In this document: in pieces, positions 42,619 through 51,550 of the stretch
How the letters are laid out: each line of letters begins with the position of its first letter
Position numbering within the stretch: position 1 is the stretch's first letter
DNA from: Fodinibius salicampi
GTDB taxonomy: Bacteria > Bacteroidota > Rhodothermia > Balneolales > Balneolaceae
Assembly: GCF_039545095.1 (NCBI RefSeq)
Contig: NZ_BAABRS010000002.1
Location: 310,001-374,000, forward strand
DNA length: 64,000 bases
Reading direction: 5' to 3'
Program-made: the position numbers and the translations under genes
The notes under the pieces: generated by a model
What the model was told of the DNA's origin: nothing
The model's database searches: none
What the model saw: only the letters and a program-made list of their open reading frames with translations

Positions 42619-43308
42619 TCAGTTATTGTGTTTCATCATCTGTTCCATCATGCTGCTCATATCTTTATAGCCATTCGGTGCTTTAAAAAGAGAGCTTTCT
42701 AGCGCTTGTTCCTCAATTCTATTAGCACGCAGCTGAGTAATAGATTCGCCATTGGCGGATTTTTCAATCACTTCCAAAGGCATAAAACCTTCGGAGGAAA
42801 TTTTCTTTGCCCATTCGGGAGCATTCTGGCGGGCCATAGGGTTCCCAGGAGTCATAAAAGTTCCCATTCCTTCGGCCATGCACATAGACAGTTCATCTCC
42901 TTCCTGATTACTTATTTCCCATACTTCACAAGTGTAACCGGCAATTTCCTTTGTTCCCCCAGTTTTTTGATAATCCGATTCCTGCCACTCTTCATCTGCA
43001 ACCTCTTGGTCAGCCCATTCGTTCATATCAATAGCCATATAGCTTTTCATATTTTCAAGTACAAACAGCATTTTTGAACTTTCCGGAATAAAAATCATAG
43101 CCCCTTGGTGTTGACCTTCTCCAAATTGGATTCGGATATTTTCATCCTTGATCATATATTCAAGCTCATCCATACCACTTTGTTCCATTTCAGCAAATTG
43201 ATAATAGATGATGCCTTCAAAGTTCTGAGCCTGACTATTTAAGACATTACCCATCAGCAGCACTGCACTGAGCATGGCAATTGGACAAATTTTTTTTAAG
43301 TATTTCAT
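42619..43308 (-). CDS. DUF4412 secreted protein
   Basis: This 229-residue protein has a signal peptide (CPIAMLSAVLLMGNVLNSQA, before QNFEG) and matches DUF4412: FEGIIYYQFA, an internal MIFIPESSKMLFVLENMKSY and GYTCEVWEISNQEG, then PLEVIEKSANGESITQL. The family is common in Bacteroidota envelopes and its function is unknown; the fold may bind small ligands. A methionine-rich tail (SSMMEQMMKHNN) ends it. It converges on the TPR gene. Confidence 0.85.
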   Translation of the reverse strand: MKYLKKICPIAMLSAVLLMGNVLNSQAQNFEGIIYYQFAEMEQSGMDELEYMIKDENIRIQFGEGQHQGAMIFIPESSKMLFVLENMKSYMAIDMNEWADQEVADEEWQESDYQKTGGTKEIAGYTCEVWEISNQEGDELSMCMAEGMGTFMTPGNPMARQNAPEWAKKISSEGFMPLEVIEKSANGESITQLRANRIEEQALESSLFKAPNGYKDMSSMMEQMMKHNN

Positions 43309-43541
43309 AGTGATTTCTTTTTATAACTGTGATTGTGAATTCTCTGAATGAATCAGTCAATACTCGATTGGCTTTATCAAAAAGCTTTTCTGTGTTCCCT
43401 TGGGAATCTTTCTACTGGTAACATATAATGTATACGAAATTACGAATAGAAATAGCTCAAAAAGGTGTGATTAATAAAAAGTCCAGTTGGAGCTCTATAT
43501 ATTCGGGTCGGACTATAAAAAAAGAGAGGTAAAAAGAATGA

Positions 43542-43583
43542 ATCCACATTATGTAACAATAAAAACATCTACATAATGTGGAT
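43542..43583 (-). terminator. Perfect 14-bp inverted repeat after isocitrate dehydrogenase gene
   Basis: ATCCACATTATGTA (43542-43555) and TACATAATGTGGAT (43570-43583) are exact complements with a 14-base loop. It lies 18 bases past the end of the minus-strand isocitrate dehydrogenase gene; reading that strand, a TTCATTCTTTTTACC run follows. It probably works as an intrinsic terminator, although the long perfect arms would also suit an operator. Confidence 0.65.
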
Positions 43584-43600
43584 CTGATAAAGAGGATTAC

Positions 43601-44599
43601 TTACAAGTAATTGCAAACTGCTTCTGTGAATGAAGTCGTTGAACCGTGTCCACCGATATCCGGGGTGCAAACAGATTTATCCTTAAGGGTATAGAATATT
43701 GCCTGGCGGATACGGTCGGCTAATTTCTCTTCTCCTACATGTTCAAGCAGCATTAACGAAGAGAGCAGGAAAGCGATAGGATTGGCTTTGTTTTCTCCAG
43801 CAATATCTGGAGCTGACCCGTGAACGGCCTCAAACATAGCTGCATCATCACCAATATTTGCAGCTCCGGTGAGTCCTAGTCCTCCTACGAGTCCGGAGGC
43901 CAAATCAGATAGGATATCGCCAAAAAGGTTTGTAGTTACAATGACATCGAACTGCTCAGGACGCATAACCATCTGCATAGCCATATTGTCTACAATGAGA
44001 TCCTCATATTCAATATTGGGATATTCCTCGGCGATTTCTTCACCGACTTCCATAAAGAGTCCACAGGTGAATTTTAGAATATTGGCTTTGTGGACCAGGG
44101 TAATCTTATTACGGTTCTTTTTCTTGGCGTACTCGAAAGCGGAGCGGATTATCTTCTGGCTGGCTTCGCGCGTCACAACTGCTATACTTTCGGCATGACT
44201 ATCTTCTTTGATCCATTGCTCTTTTCCGATATAAAGACCTTCGGTATTTTCCCGGAACATTACCAGGTCAACATCATCGAAACGACTTTTTATATAGGGT
44301 AAGGTTTTGGCCGGACGGATGTTGCTATAAAGCTTAAATTTTTTACGCAGGGCTACGTTTACAGAACGAAATCCTGCACCCACCGGAGTGGTTAGCGGAC
44401 CTTTAAGGACAGTGCGGTAGTTATCAATAGCCTCCAGCGTATCATCAGGCAGAGGATCTCCCTGCTCCTCATGGGCCGAGAGTCCCGCGGAACATCGAAT
44501 CCATTTTATGGGAGCATTTACTTTATCGAATATGGTGGTAACAGCATTGGTGATCTCCGGACCTATTCCATCTCCGGGAATGAGTACAATATCATGCAT
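43601..44599 (-). CDS. NAD-dependent isocitrate dehydrogenase (IDH/IMDH family)
   Basis: This 332-residue enzyme has IPGDGIGPEITNAV, RENTEGLYIGKEQW (substrate loop of isocitrate-type enzymes), a HKANILKFTCGLF segment, DNMAMQMVMRPEQFDV and EAVHGSAPDIAGENKANPIA. It decarboxylates isocitrate to 2-oxoglutarate in the TCA cycle, most likely with NAD rather than NADP given its short length and LYIGKE loop. Homoisocitrate or tartrate dehydrogenase are less likely alternatives. It is a monocistronic gene with a strong hairpin at its end. Confidence 0.88.
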   Translation of the reverse strand: MHDIVLIPGDGIGPEITNAVTTIFDKVNAPIKWIRCSAGLSAHEEQGDPLPDDTLEAIDNYRTVLKGPLTTPVGAGFRSVNVALRKKFKLYSNIRPAKTLPYIKSRFDDVDLVMFRENTEGLYIGKEQWIKEDSHAESIAVVTREASQKIIRSAFEYAKKKNRNKITLVHKANILKFTCGLFMEVGEEIAEEYPNIEYEDLIVDNMAMQMVMRPEQFDVIVTTNLFGDILSDLASGLVGGLGLTGAANIGDDAAMFEAVHGSAPDIAGENKANPIAFLLSSLMLLEHVGEEKLADRIRQAIFYTLKDKSVCTPDIGGHGSTTSFTEAVCNYL

Positions 44600-44719
44600 A
44601 TCAGAAGTTTTTTTGGCTGAAATAAATTAAATAGTCGTCTTTTTGGCTAATGGCAAAGATACAAAGAATGGTCCTCTTTATCAGAAGGGAAATATATCGA
44701 TATCAAAGCTCTCGGTTGA

Positions 44720-45151
44720 TCAATATCGCCGGTTCCTTTTTTCCAGTTTCTTATCAAGATTATATTTGCCGGGACCGATAAAGAGAAGGCTTATAAATAC
44801 GATACCCAGTTCAATGCTGTGGGAATAGTCAGAGAAAGGATCACCGGAGCCAATATGGGTGGCTGTGGCAACGGCCATGACAACAATCAGAAGAATTACA
44901 CTAGGCCGAAAAAATAAACCCAGTAAAAGAAATATGCCTCCGAAGAATTCGGTTATGCCTGCCATAAAACCAAAAAACATAGGGGCAAAATTTATGCCGA
45001 CATACTGCATGGAAGTCCCAATTTCCGTCCATATTTCGGGTCCTCCAAAAATTTTGGGATATCCATGCAATATAAACATGAGGCCCAGCCCCAGCCGTAA
45101 AATTAGCAGTCCGATATTTCTCAGTTGTTTTTGCCTTTGGGATCGTATCAT
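44720..45151 (-). CDS. DoxX family membrane protein
   Basis: This 143-residue protein has four membrane helices and the DoxX pattern LLILRLGLGLMFILHGYPKI followed by AGITEFFGGIFLLLGLFFRP. DoxX proteins are integral inner-membrane proteins of unclear biochemical role, sometimes linked to sulfur or quinone metabolism or to stress. It stands between isocitrate dehydrogenase and the DJ-1/PfpI gene with no obvious shared transcript. Confidence 0.85.
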   Translation of the reverse strand: MIRSQRQKQLRNIGLLILRLGLGLMFILHGYPKIFGGPEIWTEIGTSMQYVGINFAPMFFGFMAGITEFFGGIFLLLGLFFRPSVILLIVVMAVATATHIGSGDPFSDYSHSIELGIVFISLLFIGPGKYNLDKKLEKRNRRY

Positions 45152-45219
45152 CTATGGTGGCTGCCGTCTGTGGATGTTAAAGTAAGGTAATGTATCTGAT
45201 GAAATGCCTTTTGTCAATT

Positions 45220-45256
45220 AAAAATAATAAAGGTGAAGCGGCTTAACCGCTTCACC
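45220..45256 (-). terminator. Terminator hairpin of the DJ-1/PfpI gene
   Basis: GGTGAAGCGG (45232-45241) and CCGCTTCACC (45247-45256) form a perfect 10-bp stem with a five-base loop. On the minus strand a TTTATTATTTTT tract follows. It lies 27 bases after the end of the minus-strand DJ-1/PfpI gene, so it is a confident intrinsic terminator. Confidence 0.85.
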
Positions 45257-45283
45257 ACAATGTACATAAAACAACTAATCTTA

Positions 45284-45865
45284 TTAAAGTGAAATGTCGG
45301 TACCCAATACTTTTAAAAATGCCGCTAGCCACTTGGGATGTCCCGGCCATGCAGGAGAAGTGACGAGGTTGTTATCCACTACTACATCCGTTACGGCAAC
45401 ATCTTTATAGTTTGCCCCGGCTGCCTGCATTTCAGGACCACATGCAGGATAGGCAGTAAGCGTTCTGCCTTCAACAGCGTTGGCAGCAGAAAGAAGCTGA
45501 AGTCCGTGGCAAAGAGCCGCAATAGGTTTGTCAGTTTCTACAAAATGGTTGATCATCGCAATGACTCCTTCTTCCCGCCGAAGGTATTCCGGGGCACGTC
45601 CACCGGGCAGTACTAATGCATCATAGTCTTCGGGTTCTACCTCATCAAAAGTGGCATTAAGGGTAAAATTATGTCCCGGTTTTTCCGAGTAGGTTTGGTC
45701 TCCTTCAAAATCGTGGATGGCAGTTTTGACGGAGTCGCCTTCTGATTTTCCCGGGCAGACGGCGTGAACGGTATGCCCAACCATTTGCAGTGCCTGGAAA
45801 GGAACCATTATTTCGTAATCTTCACCAAAATCGCCTACAATCATTAATAATTTTTTCCCAGCCAT
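45284..45865 (-). CDS. DJ-1/PfpI family protein
   Basis: This 193-residue protein has the family's fold markers: [40 protein letters not shown], and the nucleophile-elbow [17 protein letters not shown] with the reactive cysteine, followed by [14 protein letters not shown]. Members are glyoxalases, deglycases or amidase-like enzymes. The exact activity here is unknown. It is a single gene with a clear terminator. Confidence 0.88.
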   Translation of the reverse strand: MAGKKLLMIVGDFGEDYEIMVPFQALQMVGHTVHAVCPGKSEGDSVKTAIHDFEGDQTYSEKPGHNFTLNATFDEVEPEDYDALVLPGGRAPEYLRREEGVIAMINHFVETDKPIAALCHGLQLLSAANAVEGRTLTAYPACGPEMQAAGANYKDVAVTDVVVDNNLVTSPAWPGHPKWLAAFLKVLGTDISL

Positions 45866-45936
45866 AATGCTATCCTGTTTTTAGTTTGAAATTTTGTTAG
45901 TCACTAGGTGTTATTTTAACAACTCTATTTGAGAAC

Positions 45937-46407
45937 TTAACGTTCTTTTTTACTGCATTGGTCAATAAGCCTACCGATAAATATTCGTTGCTCCGCCACT
46001 AACTTTTGTCGAGCCTCGAAAGCTCCGAAGTATTCAATACGATCAATTATGGGAAAGGTTTCCTTTTGGCCTGATTCAGGCGGCCATTCCATTTCAAAGA
46101 GCTCAGGTTCAAAAATGAAGTCATCCGAAATTTGATGCTCTGTGGCCCACAGGTGAATCTGCCCTCCATCGGAAGTCTTGGTTGTGCCTAGTTCCAGATA
46201 ACTGCCTTCCGGAATAAATCCAAAGATTGTTTGAAATTGAATGCGTGCCGCTTCAAGAGGTGATTGACTATTCGTTACCCTTCCAGTGGGGACAGACCAA
46301 ACCCCTTCATCTTCATCCCACCAGAGAGGGCCACCGGGGTGAGCCAGCAGTAATTGCAGATTTGGTTTCCGGCGAAAAAGAAGAATGCCTGCAGAAACTT
46401 TGTACAT
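45937..46407 (-). CDS. Nudix-fold protein with degenerate Nudix box
   Basis: This 156-residue protein has a Nudix hydrolase fold: SAGILLFRRKPNLQLLLAHP, GGPLWWDEDEGVWSVPTGR, and SPLEAARIQFQTIFGFIPEG. Aligned to the box GX5EX7REUXEEXGU, both glycines and the hydrophobic positions remain, but E is Q, R is I, the next E is Q, and the last two E are T and I. The metal-binding acidic residues are therefore gone, and hydrolase activity is unlikely. It may bind a nucleotide-like ligand instead. It stands alone between DJ-1/PfpI and the SDR gene. The frame is intact, so it is not a pseudogene by disruption. Confidence 0.82.
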   Translation of the reverse strand: MYKVSAGILLFRRKPNLQLLLAHPGGPLWWDEDEGVWSVPTGRVTNSQSPLEAARIQFQTIFGFIPEGSYLELGTTKTSDGGQIHLWATEHQISDDFIFEPELFEMEWPPESGQKETFPIIDRIEYFGAFEARQKLVAEQRIFIGRLIDQCSKKER

Positions 46408-46459
46408 TGAAAGAGGTTAATTTAATAAGGATATAAAAAAATTATAGAATTTCACTGCC

Positions 46460-47182
46460 TTACATTCGATTCCAAATCCACTGTGGCGATAGTTTAATAA
46501 GCCAGGCGATAATTCGCCATCGGTGTGTGATATAAGCAGTATTTCTACGGGATTCAATAGCGTGGAGCATTTGTCGGGCGGCCTTTTCTGTTGGTGCTAT
46601 CCAGAACAGTCCTTCTCTACCCTCGGTTATTTCTGACTTAACAAATCCGGGAATCAAATTGGTAACGGTAATATCGGCATCGGTGTGATTAGCCTTTTGA
46701 CGATATCCCTGAAGGTAGGTATTTACAAATGCTTTAGAAGCGTTATAAGAAGCAGATTGCCCCCAGCCAAAAAGTGAGGCAACCGAGGATACTCCTACGA
46801 GTTGTCCATGCCCTTGTTTTTCGAACAAGTTGTAACAGTGGGCGGCCAGGTTGGCAAAACCTCGGATATTAACATCAATGACCCTGAGGTCGTTTCCCCG
46901 TCCATCGCCTTCGTTAAGGTTAGAGATCCCGGCATTGAGCACAATGATATCCAGCCCGCCCATACGGCTTGCCAGTTCACCGAGTTTACTTACCGCATTA
47001 TCCATATTTGTTACGTCCATTTGTTGAATGAACAGACGGTCGCCTAGTTTTTCTTTGAGGCTTTCGAGGCGTTTCGTCCGTCGACCAGTGGCGCCCACTA
47101 CGTAGCCCTTTCGATGCATTTCAATGGCGAGCGCCCGTCCGATACCGGAGGTTGCCCCGGTAATAATCGCTTTTTTAGGCAT
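46460..47182 (-). CDS. Short-chain dehydrogenase/reductase
   Basis: This 240-residue SDR has the NAD(P)-binding ITGATSGIGRALA, IVLNAGISN, a catalytic YNASK in SASYNASKAFVN, and NLIPGFVKSEI. The A/R pattern after the first strand (GATGRRTKRLE) fits NADP. The substrate is unknown. The start overlaps the end of the cobalamin-binding-type gene by 8 bases, so both are on one minus-strand transcript. Confidence 0.88.
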   Translation of the reverse strand: MPKKAIITGATSGIGRALAIEMHRKGYVVGATGRRTKRLESLKEKLGDRLFIQQMDVTNMDNAVSKLGELASRMGGLDIIVLNAGISNLNEGDGRGNDLRVIDVNIRGFANLAAHCYNLFEKQGHGQLVGVSSVASLFGWGQSASYNASKAFVNTYLQGYRQKANHTDADITVTNLIPGFVKSEITEGREGLFWIAPTEKAARQMLHAIESRRNTAYITHRWRIIAWLIKLSPQWIWNRM

Positions 47183-48128
47183 GAAAACTGGAATTTATGT
47201 TCTGCTGGAATTGATAGTTGTATACATTAATCCAGCCCACCCGTTCGGCATTTTCGCGAAAAATGGAAGGATGGATTATTTCAGCTAATATACGGGTTGA
47301 ATCAACCAGCCGGGGACCGGGTCTGTTAAAGTAATGGTTGCCATCCATAATATATACTTGGTGGTTTTGAACGGCCTTGAGTTGATTCCAGCCCGGGCGA
47401 TTGGTAAGGGTCGACCATTCCGATAGTGTTTCTGAAATACTGTATCCACAGGGGGTGATAGTAATGATTTCCGGATCAGACTGCTGAATTTTTTTCCATT
47501 CGAGCCATGAGGAGTGTTCCCCTGCCTTGGCCAATACCGGCTGGCCTCCTGCAAGCTGGAGTAGCTCCGGCATCCAGTTGCCGGCAGACATGAGAGGATC
47601 CAACCATTCCAGGCAAAGCACCTCCGGAGGATGAAGGGGGAGGGTTTTTTTTTGGATGTTTTGTAGTTTCTCTTTCATATCCGCTACCAGTTTTTCTCCT
47701 TCTTTTTCTGCATTGATAGCTGTAGCGATGGTACGAATGGAGGAAACTACAGAGCTGAGGTCATCGGGTGATACCGAAATAATTTCGACATCGGCATCCA
47801 AAGAAGATCGGACGGCTTCTTTGACTTCCTCCAGCGACGTAGCGCAGACTTTACAGTGATCCTGTGTTAAAACAATATCAGGATTTAGTTCTCGCAGCCG
47901 ATCTGCATCTACGCGATAAACCGAAAGTCCTTCCTGCAGAATAGCTTCCACCCGTTCGTTTAATTCATAGCTGGTACCATCGGGATCAAATTTTGGCTCG
48001 GTACAGGAAGGCAGCGTCTTAATTTCTTCCGGGAAGTCACATTCATGAGATCGCCCTACTAACTGGTGGTACCTCCCCAATGAGGCAATAGTTTCGGTAA
48101 TACTGGGTAGCAGAGATACAATGCGCAT
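47175..48128 (-). CDS. BtuF-like cobalamin-binding substrate protein
   Basis: This 317-residue periplasmic-binding-type protein (class III fold) has RIVSLLPSITETIASLG, LVGRSHECDFPEEI, LNPDIVLTQDHCKVCATSLE and CLEWLDPLMSAGNWMPELLQ followed by LAGGQP. The pattern is of the BtuF-like family annotated as cobalamin-binding proteins. There is no signal peptide, and no BtuC/BtuD transporter genes are nearby, so whether it is exported or acts in the cytoplasm is uncertain. It is translationally linked to the downstream SDR gene. Confidence 0.8.
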   Translation of the reverse strand: MRIVSLLPSITETIASLGRYHQLVGRSHECDFPEEIKTLPSCTEPKFDPDGTSYELNERVEAILQEGLSVYRVDADRLRELNPDIVLTQDHCKVCATSLEEVKEAVRSSLDADVEIISVSPDDLSSVVSSIRTIATAINAEKEGEKLVADMKEKLQNIQKKTLPLHPPEVLCLEWLDPLMSAGNWMPELLQLAGGQPVLAKAGEHSSWLEWKKIQQSDPEIITITPCGYSISETLSEWSTLTNRPGWNQLKAVQNHQVYIMDGNHYFNRPGPRLVDSTRILAEIIHPSIFRENAERVGWINVYNYQFQQNINSSFHA

Positions 48129-48195
48129 ATTTTTGACTTGTATAAAGTGAGTGTACGTTATCGGTACTCATTATAAATAAGAATGTATCTTAAAA

Positions 48196-48241
48196 TAAAA
48201 AAAGCAGTCCGTCTCGAACAGAGAACAGACTGCTTTTTATT
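48196..48241 (-). terminator. Terminator hairpin between yceI-like gene and the next gene
   Basis: AAAAAGCAGTC (48199-48209) pairs with GACTGCTTTTT (48228-48238), 11 bp. It lies 18 bases past the end of the minus-strand YceI gene, and a T-rich run follows on that strand. It separates that gene from the cobalamin-binding/SDR operon. Confidence 0.8.
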
Positions 48242-48256
48242 AAAATGGGAGTGCTA

Positions 48257-48877
48257 TTAATTTGAAGAGTTTAACTCCAGTGCAAGTTTTACACTTACTT
48301 CATCTCCAACTACAGTCGTAGCAGCCCAGTCATCTACACCTACACCGTAATCTGTGCGGTCCAGAGTAAATAAAGATTCCATGCCAGCTACCTTGGTATT
48401 TTCCCGCATAGGATGGTCTTGTACGCCCAATAAGGTGAAGGGGATTTCAAAATCGGTAGAGGTATCTTTTATGGTTAGCGTACCTATGGCAACAAAATTG
48501 TTATTGCCCTTAGAGATAATCTCATTGCTTTCAAAGGTAATGCTGGGGTATTCAGCAGCGTTGAAAAAATCGTCGGATTGCAGGTGCCCATCACGTTTTT
48601 CATTATCTGTATCAATGCTATTGACCTTTATATCTACAGAGATACTGCTTTCATCAAGGTTTTCCGGATCGAAATACACTTCGGAAGTATAATCATTGAA
48701 TTGACCTGAAACGGCTGTAAAAAAGTGATTTACTTCAAATGAAATATTACTGTGGGCTTTATCAATTTCCCATTGAGTAGCATTAACGGTGGTGCTATTA
48801 TTAAGGATAGTAAAGCCGCTCGCTGTTAAGAAAAGAAGCACCAGTATAGTTGAAAATAGTTTTCTAGAAGTATTCAT
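48257..48877 (-). CDS. YceI family periplasmic protein
   Basis: This 206-residue protein has a signal peptide (FSTILVLLFLTASGFTILN) and the YceI beta-barrel pattern: WEIDKAHSNISFEVNHFFTA, VSGQFNDYTSEVYFDPENL, a KRDGHLQSDDFFNAAEYPSI block and LGVQDHPMRENTKVAGME. The lipocalin-like fold binds isoprenoids such as polyisoprenyl chains in the periplasm. It is monocistronic and ends in a good terminator. Confidence 0.92.
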   Translation of the reverse strand: MNTSRKLFSTILVLLFLTASGFTILNNSTTVNATQWEIDKAHSNISFEVNHFFTAVSGQFNDYTSEVYFDPENLDESSISVDIKVNSIDTDNEKRDGHLQSDDFFNAAEYPSITFESNEIISKGNNNFVAIGTLTIKDTSTDFEIPFTLLGVQDHPMRENTKVAGMESLFTLDRTDYGVGVDDWAATTVVGDEVSVKLALELNSSN

Positions 48878-49141
48878 TAAGTTTGTTTCTTTTTAGATTG
48901 GTTGTTAAATATAGAGAGTTTAAATCAAATTGTAGTAAGAAACGTTCCTTTAATGTTAAATTAATTTTAGGACGGCCGGCAATCTATTCTATTCAAACTC
49001 GTTAAATAATCTAAATCTATGTTCTAACTCTTTAAAAGAAGTATTGGACAGGTATCGTTGTTTTATATCGGAACAAATAATCAATATATTAGTCCAACTT
49101 ATTAGATAAGAGTATTTAATCTTAAATTCAGATTACATTTT

Positions 49142-49642
49142 ATGAAGTTTTTTAAAAACACTTTGCCTTTATTGCTTGGGATGTTACTTATAGCTGGTTC
49201 TGCAGTTGCCCAGGTTCAACAACAGCAGCAACAACAGATAGATCCGGATAGCATCACAGACGAAGAACTTAAAAAGTTTGCGCAAGTTTCGCAGGAGTCT
49301 CAAAAAGTTCAGGAAGAAATGAGAAATCAGGTTGATAGCCTTCTTGATGAGAATGATATAGAGATGGAGCGTTTTCGTCAGATTATGATGAGTCAACGCA
49401 ATCCTCAATCTGCTGATTCAGCAAATATTACTGAAGAAGAAAAGGCTTCGATGAAAAAGATTCAGCCTCAGCTGATGAAAATGCAACAGGAAGCTCAGCA
49501 GGAAATGGTTTCTATTATTCAGGACAACGGACTGGAACCACAGCGTTTTCAACAGTTAATGCAGGCCGTGCGTACCAATCCAGAAGTTATGAAGCGTTTC
49601 CAGGAAATTTCTGGTAACGGTGGAAACGGTAATATGCAGTAA
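49142..49642 (+). CDS. DUF4168 exported protein
   Basis: This 166-residue protein has a signal peptide (LPLLLGMLLIAGSAVAQVQ) followed by a poly-Gln run and helical segments. The DUF4168 pattern is TDEELKKFAQVSQESQKVQE and a second helical half with NGLEPQRFQQLMQAVRTNPE. The function is unknown; the family is common in Bacteroidota and Cyanobacteria. A terminator follows directly. Confidence 0.85.
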   Translation: MKFFKNTLPLLLGMLLIAGSAVAQVQQQQQQQIDPDSITDEELKKFAQVSQESQKVQEEMRNQVDSLLDENDIEMERFRQIMMSQRNPQSADSANITEEEKASMKKIQPQLMKMQQEAQQEMVSIIQDNGLEPQRFQQLMQAVRTNPEVMKRFQEISGNGGNGNMQ

Positions 49643-49669
49643 TATACTGCTTTAGATTATTTAACTTTT

Positions 49670-49698
49670 AAAACCCGTCTTTAAGGACGGGTTTTTTT
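49670..49698 (+). terminator. Terminator of the DUF4168 gene
   Basis: AAACCCGTC (49671-49679) and GACGGGTTT (49686-49694) make a 9-bp stem followed by a T run. It lies 28 bases past the DUF4168 stop and may also serve the convergent glycosylase gene. Confidence 0.85.
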
Positions 49699-49702
49699 AT
49701 TT

Positions 49703-50302
49703 TTAGCTTACCCAGGAACTTTCGCTTAAGAAAAAACGCCAAGGTAATTCGGCATCTTCTTCTGCATAGTCGACTCCAATACGGGGACCGGAACTTATGT
49801 GATCCGGTTTAATCCTATTATTTCGGTTTTCAATCCAGATAATATCTGTATTTAGTGATTGAGCATCGTAATCGATTGTAATTCCCAAGGCTTGGGTCAG
49901 CCGTCCGGGTCCGGCCGTAAGTGCGGGCTTAAGGGTATCGAAATTTCTTCTGTCTAGCATGGTGTCGATGCCTTCTATAGGTTTTATAGCGCGAATAAGT
50001 ACAGCATCCGCTTTCCCTTTTTTATTAGTGACAACATTAAAAAGATGATGAATACCGTAACAGAGATAAACGTAGGCAACCCCTCCCGGTTGATACATGG
50101 TTTCAGTACGATCAGTGCGCCGCCCGCCATAAGCATGCGATGCCCGGTCATCTGTACCGGAGTAGGCTTCTGTTTCTGTGATGATACCAGCGGCCAATGA
50201 ATTATCAATATTGGTGCAAAGTACCTTGCCTATGAGTTCTCTGCTGATACGAAGTACATCACCTTGCCGGTAAAACGAGAGGGGGATCTTGGGATAGGAC
50301 AT
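49703..50302 (-). CDS. DNA-3-methyladenine glycosylase (AAG/MPG family)
   Basis: This 199-residue base-excision repair enzyme removes alkylated purines from DNA. It shows ISRELIGKVL, ITETEAYSGTDDRASHAYGG (with the catalytic glutamate), GVAYVYLCYGIHHLFNVVT, and GPGRLTQALGI, all diagnostic for the AAG family. It lies 6 bases after the BrkB-type gene on the same strand, so it is probably co-transcribed with it. The terminator-like stem next to its 3' end belongs to both convergent genes. Confidence 0.93.
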   Translation of the reverse strand: MSYPKIPLSFYRQGDVLRISRELIGKVLCTNIDNSLAAGIITETEAYSGTDDRASHAYGGRRTDRTETMYQPGGVAYVYLCYGIHHLFNVVTNKKGKADAVLIRAIKPIEGIDTMLDRRNFDTLKPALTAGPGRLTQALGITIDYDAQSLNTDIIWIENRNNRIKPDHISSGPRIGVDYAEEDAELPWRFFLSESSWVS

Positions 50303-50308
50303 AGAGAT

Positions 50309-51214
50309 CTAAGAGATCACGGTATATGGATTTTTTGGTATGGGGTTCTCTTCTACGAAGGCCTGTTGATATGCTCGTGCTACAATAGTACTGAATATAA
50401 AAAGTACTGCGGAATAGAAAGCCCAGACACCCACAATCACTAAAATAGTATATCCCTGGTAGTAATAGCGATAAGCGTGCAGTGCATATCCGAGATACCA
50501 ACCAATCCCCAGTTTAGCAAGTTCAAAAAGTACAGTATATATAAAAGAAGCCAGGAGTGCTACCCTGGGTTGCATTCGTTTTTCGGTAATATAACGGAAG
50601 ATGATATAAAATAGCAGAAAGGTAAAGAGTAAGGGTACTACCCTGTTAAGAAGTTCATAGATCCAGCTTAGTTCAAGAATTATCTCGGTAAAGGGTACCG
50701 CAAGCTGGTTTATAGAGACCAGAGAAATAAGAGAAATGATAAGGCTGAAGAAAAGAAATACTCCTCCTACCAGTCCGAAGGTGAAAAAATTATAGACCAT
50801 TTCCAGAATGGGATGGCGTCGATCCTCAATATCGAAAATGTCAAAAACTACGTGCTTTAGGGTATGAAACAGGCCTTGGGAAAAGAATGCAAGGATAATA
50901 ATACCTATAATACCGAAAATACGGCGTGCACCTATCAGGGGATCAAGCAGAGCTTCCAGTGTAATAGCTCCCTGGTATACATCTCCCGATTCGGACTCAT
51001 AGGCAAAATTGGGGAATAGTTCGCGGCCGTAACGGAGAATCTCGTTAAAGGCAGCATCGTAGGATAAAACAAAGCCGATAATGGAGATCATCAGCAGGGT
51101 GAAGGGGATAGCACAAAGAAAAAGATTAAAAGTAATAGCCGAAGCATTGAAGAAAATATCTATCTTCTTTAATAACTTGGTAAAAATGCGCCAGAATTTT
51201 TTGTACTTCTGCAC
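50309..51214 (-). CDS. YihY/BrkB family membrane protein
   Basis: This 301-residue inner-membrane protein has about six helices: FNASAITFNLFLCAIPFTLL, then IFGIIGIIILAFFSQGLF, FGLVGGVFLFFSLIISL and others to the C-terminus. The conserved YihY/BrkB layout includes the amphipathic start KFWRIFTKLLKKID. The function is unknown, possibly transport or envelope maintenance. It is followed after six bases by the DNA glycosylase gene. Confidence 0.85.
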   Translation of the reverse strand: MQKYKKFWRIFTKLLKKIDIFFNASAITFNLFLCAIPFTLLMISIIGFVLSYDAAFNEILRYGRELFPNFAYESESGDVYQGAITLEALLDPLIGARRIFGIIGIIILAFFSQGLFHTLKHVVFDIFDIEDRRHPILEMVYNFFTFGLVGGVFLFFSLIISLISLVSINQLAVPFTEIILELSWIYELLNRVVPLLFTFLLFYIIFRYITEKRMQPRVALLASFIYTVLFELAKLGIGWYLGYALHAYRYYYQGYTILVIVGVWAFYSAVLFIFSTIVARAYQQAFVEENPIPKNPYTVIS

Positions 51215-51550
51215 AGTTTAATTAGGGCTAAAGTTAATAAGTGTCAGAAAGTTAAGCGGTCTTTATCCTTTTTGCTAATTTAAATTAGTAGCAATAGAAA
51301 GCTAATTCTTATTAATAAAACTTTTCTTTGGCAGTGTGTATCGTACGATTAAGTATAATGGTTTTTACTACATTAATGTTCAGTACAATGAATAAGATGT
51401 TGGCAATTGGGATTCAAGCTATATAAGTACAAAATCAGGAAGTTTATGGAAAATAACCTACCGGTGTTTTTCAAAGATCCACAAAAAATGGTTATTATCA
51501 GTTGGCATTAGAAAACTTATTAACAGGGAACTAAGAAATTTAACAAACGG
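51215..51550. other. Divergent intergenic region, promoter space of brkB-type gene and wecB
   Basis: The region holds no gene. A 14-bp perfect palindrome (CTAATTTAAATTAG, 51275-51288) lies near the brkB side and may bind a regulator. The rest is AT-rich with no clear TAnnTTTG box. wecB and the brkB-type gene are divergent, so at least two promoters should be inside. Confidence 0.4.
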
